The notes under the pieces were generated by a model. That model searched no databases. It worked only from the letters and a program-made list of their open reading frames with translations, and was not told where the DNA came from. The position numbers and the translations under genes are program-made. From assembly GCF_001428505.1 (NCBI RefSeq), contig NZ_LMHU01000001.1:326273-390272 (forward strand): a stretch of DNA of 64,000 nt, written 5' to 3'. Source of the DNA: Terrabacter sp. Root181 (lineage in GTDB: Bacteria > Actinomycetota > Actinomycetes > Actinomycetales > Dermatophilaceae). Shown here piece by piece: positions 59,624 to 64,000 of this stretch (within the stretch, counting starts at the first letter, position 1; each line of letters opens with the position of its first letter).

Positions 59624-60705
59624 GTGCCGACGTCATCATCATCGGTGGGGGCCCCGTCGGGCTCGCCGCGGCGTTGTACGCCGCGCGCTCGGGTCTCGCT
59701 CCCGTCGTCCTCGAGCCTCGGGCCGGCACGATCGACAAGGCGTGCGGTGAAGGCCTCATGCCCGGGGGCCTTCTCGCCCTCGGCGCGCTCGGGGTCGACC
59801 CGCAGGGCCACGACCTGCGCGGCATCCGCTACGTCGCCCGGGGCCGCGTCGTCGAAGCCGACTTCAGGGCAGGCCCGGGTCGCGGCGTGCGACGCACCAC
59901 CCTCCACGACGCCCTGCGCGAGGCCGTTGCCGCGGCGGGCATCGAGATGCTCCCGTTCAGCGCGATCGAGGTGACGCAGGACGACGCCGCCGTGACGGTG
60001 CGCACCGGCCACTCGGGCACCGCCGGGCCGGTGTTGACCGCTCCGTGGGTCATCGCGGCCGACGGGCTGCACTCTCCGACGCGCCGCTCCCTCGGACTCG
60101 ACCGCGACCACGGCGCCGTCGGCCGAATGGCCGGCATGCGCCCACTGCGCCGCTACGGGCTGCGCCAGCACTACGGCATACGCCCGTGGGGAGACCACGT
60201 CGAGGTGCACTGGGGCACGCACGGCGAGGCCTACGTCACGCCGGTCTCCGACGACCTCGTCGGGGTGGCCGTCCTCAGCAAGCAGCGGAACCCTTTGTCC
60301 GACAGCCTCGCCGAGTTCCCACACCTGCGCGAGCGACTCGACGGAGCGCCCGTCGTCACGTCGGTGCGCGGCGCCGGACCGCTGCGTCAGCGCACGACGC
60401 GCCGGGTCGCGGGACGCGTCCTGCTTGCGGGTGACGCGAGCGGCTACGTCGACGCCCTGACCGGGGAAGGCATCTCGCTCGGCCTTGCTCACGCGCGGGC
60501 GGCGGTGGCAGCCTTCGTCGCCGGCGACCCTCAGTCCTACGAGCGGTCCTGGCGCCTGGCCAGCCGGCGCTACTCCCTGCTGACCCACACCCTCGTCCAG
60601 GTGACCCGACCGACCTGGACCCGGCGGCTGCTCGTGCCTGCCGCCGCGACGCTGCCCCCGGTCTTCCACGGGGCGGTCAACGAGCTCGCGAGGCCGGGGA
60701 GTTGA
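59620..60705 (+). CDS. FAD-dependent oxidoreductase (geranylgeranyl reductase/monooxygenase type)
   Basis: A 361-residue flavoprotein with the dinucleotide motif GGGPVG (9-14) and the second FAD motif GRVLLAGDASGYVDALTGEGIS (about 266-287). It could hydroxylate the phenol ring or reduce the prenyl chain. The start overlaps the methyltransferase stop (ATGA). Confidence 0.87.
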   Translation: MSADVIIIGGGPVGLAAALYAARSGLAPVVLEPRAGTIDKACGEGLMPGGLLALGALGVDPQGHDLRGIRYVARGRVVEADFRAGPGRGVRRTTLHDALREAVAAAGIEMLPFSAIEVTQDDAAVTVRTGHSGTAGPVLTAPWVIAADGLHSPTRRSLGLDRDHGAVGRMAGMRPLRRYGLRQHYGIRPWGDHVEVHWGTHGEAYVTPVSDDLVGVAVLSKQRNPLSDSLAEFPHLRERLDGAPVVTSVRGAGPLRQRTTRRVAGRVLLAGDASGYVDALTGEGISLGLAHARAAVAAFVAGDPQSYERSWRLASRRYSLLTHTLVQVTRPTWTRRLLVPAAATLPPVFHGAVNELARPGS

Positions 60706-60710
60706 CCGGG

Positions 60711-61355
60711 ATGCAGCCGACCCGCACGGTCGACCCGACCGACCCCTCGGAGGAGCTCGTCGTCCTCGTGTCCCCGGACGGCCGGGCCATCGGCACGGCG
60801 CCGAAGGCGACGGTCCACCACGCCGACACCCCGCTCCACCTTGCGTTCTCCGTCTACCTGTTCGACGACGCCGGCTCGCTCCTCGTGACCCAGCGCGCCC
60901 TCGGCAAGGCCACGTTCCCGGGGGTCTGGACCAACTCCGCGTGCGGCCACCCGGCGCCGGGGGAGCCCGTCGAGGATGCCGTACGCCGTCGCGCCCGTGA
61001 CGAGCTCGGCCTCGAGCTGCATGGCCTGCGGCTCGTGCTGCCGCGCTTCTCCTACCGCGCCGAGATGGACGGCGTCGTCGAGTTGGAGCTGTGCCCCGTC
61101 CTCGTCGGGCGGGTGGCCGGTGTGGCACCCCGGGTCGATCCGGACCCGAGCGAGGTCGAGGGCGCCGCATGGCTGCCGTGGGACGAGTTGGCCCCGGACG
61201 TGCTGGCCGGGACCCGGGTGGTCTCGACGTGGTGTCGCGAGCAGGTGACGGAGCTGGCCGCCCTCGGCCCCGACCCGGCCGCCTGGCCGACCGCCGACTC
61301 CGCCGACCTCCCACCCGCCATGACCTCCCACTCGAGTGGGAGTGGAGTCAGCTGA
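60711..61355 (+). CDS. idi: Isopentenyl-diphosphate delta-isomerase (type I)
   Basis: A 214-residue Nudix-fold enzyme that interconverts IPP and DMAPP. The active cysteine is C78 (WTNSACGHP), metal histidines are near 36 and 43, and the Nudix-like RRRARDELGLEL follows. The ATG at 60711, behind GGGGAG, is preferred to a TTG that overlaps the previous stop. It supplies prenyl donor for the UbiA enzyme of the cluster. Confidence 0.9.
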   Translation: MQPTRTVDPTDPSEELVVLVSPDGRAIGTAPKATVHHADTPLHLAFSVYLFDDAGSLLVTQRALGKATFPGVWTNSACGHPAPGEPVEDAVRRRARDELGLELHGLRLVLPRFSYRAEMDGVVELELCPVLVGRVAGVAPRVDPDPSEVEGAAWLPWDELAPDVLAGTRVVSTWCREQVTELAALGPDPAAWPTADSADLPPAMTSHSSGSGVS

Positions 61356-61794
61356 CGAGGACTTGGTCGGCGAGGGCCTCGAGCGCGGCGGTCTCGCACC
61401 CGGCGGCAAGGGCCTCCTGTGTGGCCTGCCGAGCGGCGACGAGCGCGTCCGGCTTGAGCGCCGCGATCACCGCGCCGACCGCCCGGGCCTCGATGCACTC
61501 GTCGTGCAGGCGCATCTGGTCGAGGTTGCACGTGCTCGGGTGGGTGCCGAGGTGGGCCTCGCAGGCGGAGTCGAGGTCGCGCTCGAGGTCCCACAGCGCG
61601 ACGAGGTCCTCGGTCTCGGGATAGTGCTCGAGACCACCGCGGGCGACCTCGAGGGCGTTGCGGTCATGGACCCCCGCGACCGCGCACGCCAGGCGTGCGA
61701 CACGGAAGGCGAAGCGTCGGGCCTCCCCGCGTTCGGCGCCCGCGATGCGCGCGGCGATGCCGGGAACCAGCCCCTCGACCGGGTGCAGCTTCAC
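61348..61794 (-). CDS. Hypothetical protein
   Basis: A 148-residue, mostly helical protein with several cysteines and histidines (STCNLDQMRLHDECIEARAVGAV, about 85-110). A GAGGAG site stands before the GTG at 61794. I do not recognise the family. It converges with idi, overlapping by 8 bases. Confidence 0.6.
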   Translation of the reverse strand: MKLHPVEGLVPGIAARIAGAERGEARRFAFRVARLACAVAGVHDRNALEVARGGLEHYPETEDLVALWDLERDLDSACEAHLGTHPSTCNLDQMRLHDECIEARAVGAVIAALKPDALVAARQATQEALAAGCETAALEALADQVLVS

Positions 61795-61933
61795 GGGTAC
61801 TCCTCGACGGTCCGGGGCGGAGCTGCAGGAGCAGCCCACCGGGCCATACCCGCTCGGGCGCCGGCCCACCCGTATTGTCCCAGAAGGAAGGCGTCGGCGT
61901 GGTCGCTTCTGCCACGAACCGACGCAAACGCCC

Positions 61934-62839
61934 TCAGGTGTGGGCGACCGTCACGGTGCGCACGCCCCGCAGGTGCAGGTCGGTCCGGTGCAGGAGACTC
62001 AGGGGGCCGTCACCCAGCAGGGTCGTGAGCGTGAGGCGGTCCTCGGCGTCCAGGCGGTCGGCGAGACCGTGCGAGAGCCGGTCGAACCAGCCGCGCGCGT
62101 ACGGTCCGGCGAGCGGGTGCTCCGGTGACGACTCGTCGATGACGAGGTCGTGCTGCCCGGTCACCGTCCATCCGGCGTCGCCGAGGATCGAGGCCCACGG
62201 CGCCCCCAGGGTCGGCACGGCCTCGGCGTGCACCACGGAGAGCGCGTCGAGCGCCCGCGTCTCGAAGCCGGGACGACCGACACCCAGGTCATCCGGCAGG
62301 AAGCGCAGCGGCTCGTCGAACTCGGCCACCGCGACGAGCCCTCCGGTCCGGGTCACCCGGCGGAGCTCGGACAGCGAGCGAGTGGGATCGGCCAGGTGGT
62401 GCAGCGACATCGAGGCCCACGTGAGGTCGACGGGGCCGAGGTCGGGCCACCCGGCGTCGAGGTCGACCACCAGGGTGCGGACCCGGTCGCCGGTCCCGGC
62501 GGCCTCCGCCTTGGCGTGGATGCGGGCCAGCGACAGCTCGGAGACGTCGACGGCGACGACCTCGGCGTCCGGCAGCCGACGCGCCAGGCCCAGGGCACCG
62601 GTGCCGGTGCCGGCCCCGAGGTCGACGACGCGGGCAGGCGAGCGCTCCCCGCGCGCGGCCCGCTCCGACAGGGCCGCCGTGGCGAGGTCGAGGGCGGAGT
62701 CCCAGTAGCCGTGGAGCACCTGGGCGTCGAGGTCGAGCAGGTCGGCACCGTCGGACTCGAGCTCGGCGGAGTCGTGGTCGTGGGTGTGACCGACACCCTC
62801 GTGGAGGTCGGATGCGTCGTGGTGGTGGGAGTGCGGCAT
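61934..62839 (-). CDS. SAM methyltransferase with histidine-rich N-terminus
   Basis: A 301-residue class I methyltransferase: VVDLGAGTGTGALGLARRL (SAM motif I, about 71-89), motif II in EVVAVDVSELSL, and the ASMSLHHLADP post-motif. The first 25 residues contain seven histidines (PHSHHHD...GHTHDHD), a possible metal-binding tail. A TACCGT -10 box seven bases before the ATG at 62839 fixes the start. It is divergent from an XRE-cupin regulator. Confidence 0.83.
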   Translation of the reverse strand: MPHSHHHDASDLHEGVGHTHDHDSAELESDGADLLDLDAQVLHGYWDSALDLATAALSERAARGERSPARVVDLGAGTGTGALGLARRLPDAEVVAVDVSELSLARIHAKAEAAGTGDRVRTLVVDLDAGWPDLGPVDLTWASMSLHHLADPTRSLSELRRVTRTGGLVAVAEFDEPLRFLPDDLGVGRPGFETRALDALSVVHAEAVPTLGAPWASILGDAGWTVTGQHDLVIDESSPEHPLAGPYARGWFDRLSHGLADRLDAEDRLTLTTLLGDGPLSLLHRTDLHLRGVRTVTVAHT

Positions 62840-62852
62840 ACGTGACACGGTA
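62840..62852 (-). promoter_or_regulatory. Leaderless -10 box of the histidine-rich methyltransferase
   Basis: TACCGT on the minus strand (62852-62847), seven bases before the ATG at 62839; a GTATGCCG copy contains that ATG. Confidence 0.45.
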
Positions 62853-62860
62853 GGAGATCC

Positions 62861-62896
62861 TTGCGCCGACACCATACGATCTTGCCAATGACGCAA
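62861..62896. promoter_or_regulatory. XRE-cupin promoter and operator candidate
   Basis: The plus-strand TACGAT (62875-62880) is seven bases before the ATG at 62888. CTTGC (62881-62885) and GCAAG (62893-62897) form an inverted repeat around the start codon, and an outer TTGCG/CGCAA pair (62861-62865 / 62892-62896) encloses the whole box. Confidence 0.45.
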
Positions 62897-63496
62897 GAAC
62901 TCGATCTCGACGCCGTCATCCGCGCCCGCGTCCGTGGCCTGCGGATCGCCCGCGGCTGGTCCCTCGACACCCTGGCCGGACGATGCGGTCTCAGCCCCTC
63001 GACCCTGAGCCGGATCGAGACGGGGCACCGGCGGATCGCGATCGACCAGCTGGCCCCCATCGCCCGGGCCCTCGGCACGACCATCGACCAGCTCGTCGAG
63101 CTCGCGGGCGACGACGACGTCGTCATCCACCCGCGGCGGGACACCGCCCACGGCCGCACCACGTGGCTGCTCACCCGTGACGACGAGCCGCACGGCCTCG
63201 TCGTCGCGAAGATGCGGATCACGGCTCGCCGTCCCACTGCCCCGCTCGGCGTGCACCCGGGCCACGAGTGGTTCACCGTGCTGTCAGGGACCGCCCGGCT
63301 CCACCTCGGCGACCGCACGGTCCTCGTCGAGGAGGGCCAGTCGGCGCAGTTCTCGACGATGGTCCCGCACGCGATCACCGCTCCGGAGGGCCCGGTCGAG
63401 GTCATCGTCGTGCTGGACCGCGACGGTCGGCGGGCCCACCTCGACGCGGCGCCGGCCGACGCCGGCGCCGGCGCCGGCGTCGACACCGACGCCTAG
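62888..63496 (+). CDS. XRE-cupin transcriptional regulator
   Basis: A 202-residue regulator: helix-turn-helix (about 14-65, RGWSLDTLAGRCGLSPSTLSRIETG) followed by a cupin domain (about 115-180, HPGHEWFTVLSGTARLHLGDR). It should control its own promoter and the divergent methyltransferase in answer to a small ligand bound by the cupin. The C-terminus is a short alanine-glycine repeat. Confidence 0.88.
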   Translation: MTQELDLDAVIRARVRGLRIARGWSLDTLAGRCGLSPSTLSRIETGHRRIAIDQLAPIARALGTTIDQLVELAGDDDVVIHPRRDTAHGRTTWLLTRDDEPHGLVVAKMRITARRPTAPLGVHPGHEWFTVLSGTARLHLGDRTVLVEEGQSAQFSTMVPHAITAPEGPVEVIVVLDRDGRRAHLDAAPADAGAGAGVDTDA

Positions 63497-63498
63497 GC

Positions 63499-63846
63499 TC
63501 ACTCGGCCTGCAGTGCCCGCACCTCGACGGGCGCGCCGCAGGCCGCCGAGCCCTCCCGGGCCAGCGACAGCGCAGCGTCGAGGTCGGCGGCCTCGACGAT
63601 CCAGAAGCCCCCGAGCCACTCGCGGGCCTCGCTGAACGGCCCGTCGGTGACCGACCCGGCGCCGGCCGACGCGTCGACGACCTTGGCCTGGGTCACGTCG
63701 GTCAGGCCCGCGGCGTGCACCCACGCCCCGTCCTGCTGGAGCTTGCGGTTGAAGGCGTCGACGGAGGCGTACATGCGCTGGATCTCGTCATCGGACGGCA
63801 TGGCGTCGCCGACGGTGTGGTGGACGGAGAGGAAGTACTGGGTCAT
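63499..63846 (-). CDS. YCII (DGPF)-family protein
   Basis: A 115-residue protein: QYFLSVHHTVGDAMPSDDEIQRMYASVDAFN at the N-terminus and VTDGPFSEAREWLGGFWIVEA, the DGPF family signature. It is often found with ECF sigma factors; the next gene is outside the window. The ATG at 63846 is preferred over a longer frame. Confidence 0.83.
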   Translation of the reverse strand: MTQYFLSVHHTVGDAMPSDDEIQRMYASVDAFNRKLQQDGAWVHAAGLTDVTQAKVVDASAGAGSVTDGPFSEAREWLGGFWIVEAADLDAALSLAREGSAACGAPVEVRALQAE

Positions 63847-64000
63847 CTCGGTGCTCCTGGTCGATGGTCGGCTGTGCTGCGGTCGGGTGCCGGTGTGGCT
63901 CCCGTTCACCCGCACGTCGAACGGCCCGATGCCGTCTCGACACCGTTCGACGAGGGAGATCCAGGCCGGGGGAGCGCTCAGCCGACGGGCAGGCGCTCGC
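63847..64000. other. Window end: inverted repeat upstream of the YCII gene
   Basis: No gene is supported. A perfect 10-bp inverted repeat CGTCGAACGG (63915-63924) / CCGTTCGACG (63943-63952) lies 70-105 bases before the YCII start and may be a regulator site or a terminator of a gene to the right. Confidence 0.4.

Overview
The window is high-GC actinobacterial DNA. Signs are dense overlapping genes with ATGA/GTGA junctions, many GTG starts, putative leaderless promoters, two PPOX/F420-type flavoenzymes, LigD and a GcvR-like ACT protein. The right-hand 51 kb would fit a Micrococcales genome such as an Intrasporangiaceae relative; that placement is an inference from gene content.

Bases 1 to about 13,050 are a horizontally acquired DNA-modification island of the Dpd (7-deazapurine in DNA) type. 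It is visibly less GC-rich than the rest, contains IS debris, and lacks an 8-mer (GTATGCCG) that occurs 31 times in the remaining sequence. The minus strand carries a restriction arm (dpdF-dpdG-dpdH, with dpdH cut by the window edge) and a modification arm (DpdC candidate, a DGQHR protein, dpdA, a second DGQHR protein). Two decayed transposase remnants (ISL3-like and IS3-like) lie between the arms. Divergent from the modification arm is queC-queE-queD-folE2, which makes preQ0 from GTP, the base that DpdA is expected to insert into DNA. The island therefore encodes its own precursor supply, base exchange and presumed self/non-self restriction.

From 13,155 to 23,192 the backbone has a zinc-ribbon hypothetical gene, an isochorismatase-family hydrolase, a sigma factor / anti-sigma / ABC transporter operon, a GH15 glucoamylase/trehalase-type enzyme, two hypothetical proteins, a VapBC pair and an ACT-domain protein. 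From 23,355 to 31,333 a 1,733-residue secreted Ig/cadherin/beta-helix protein is followed by three tail-collar (MdpB-like) proteins, a GNAT acetyltransferase and two convergent DUF6916-like genes. Bases 31,523 to 39,960 hold an MpaB-type oxygenase, an F420-type PPOX protein, a lipoprotein/membrane pair, a 2H phosphoesterase, a divergent beta-helix / papain-like pair, an SRPBCC protein and a Tat-exported Hcp-like protein. Bases 40,005 to 45,224 hold ornithine aminotransferase, a cyclic 2,3-diphosphoglycerate synthetase-like P-loop protein and membrane proteins.

Bases 45,345 to 45,536 are three exact-length 64-bp tandem repeats, each with a long hairpin. Then come a monoacylglycerol lipase and a complete fructose phosphotransferase locus (DeoR regulator, 1-phosphofructokinase, EIIABC, HPr, EI). 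After that are an O-methyltransferase, a ribosome-hibernation-like protein, LigD, and a prenylated polyketide cluster (UbiA, type III PKS, isoprenylcysteine-type methyltransferase, geranylgeranyl-reductase-type flavoprotein, IPP isomerase). The end has a histidine-rich methyltransferase divergent from an XRE-cupin regulator and a YCII protein.

Non-coding signals worth attention are a two-hairpin intergenic element with compensatory base changes (22,511 and 38,131), a 29-bp dispersed repeat (three copies), the enriched GTATGCCG 8-mer, and a recurring -10 box placed 6-7 nt before the start codon.
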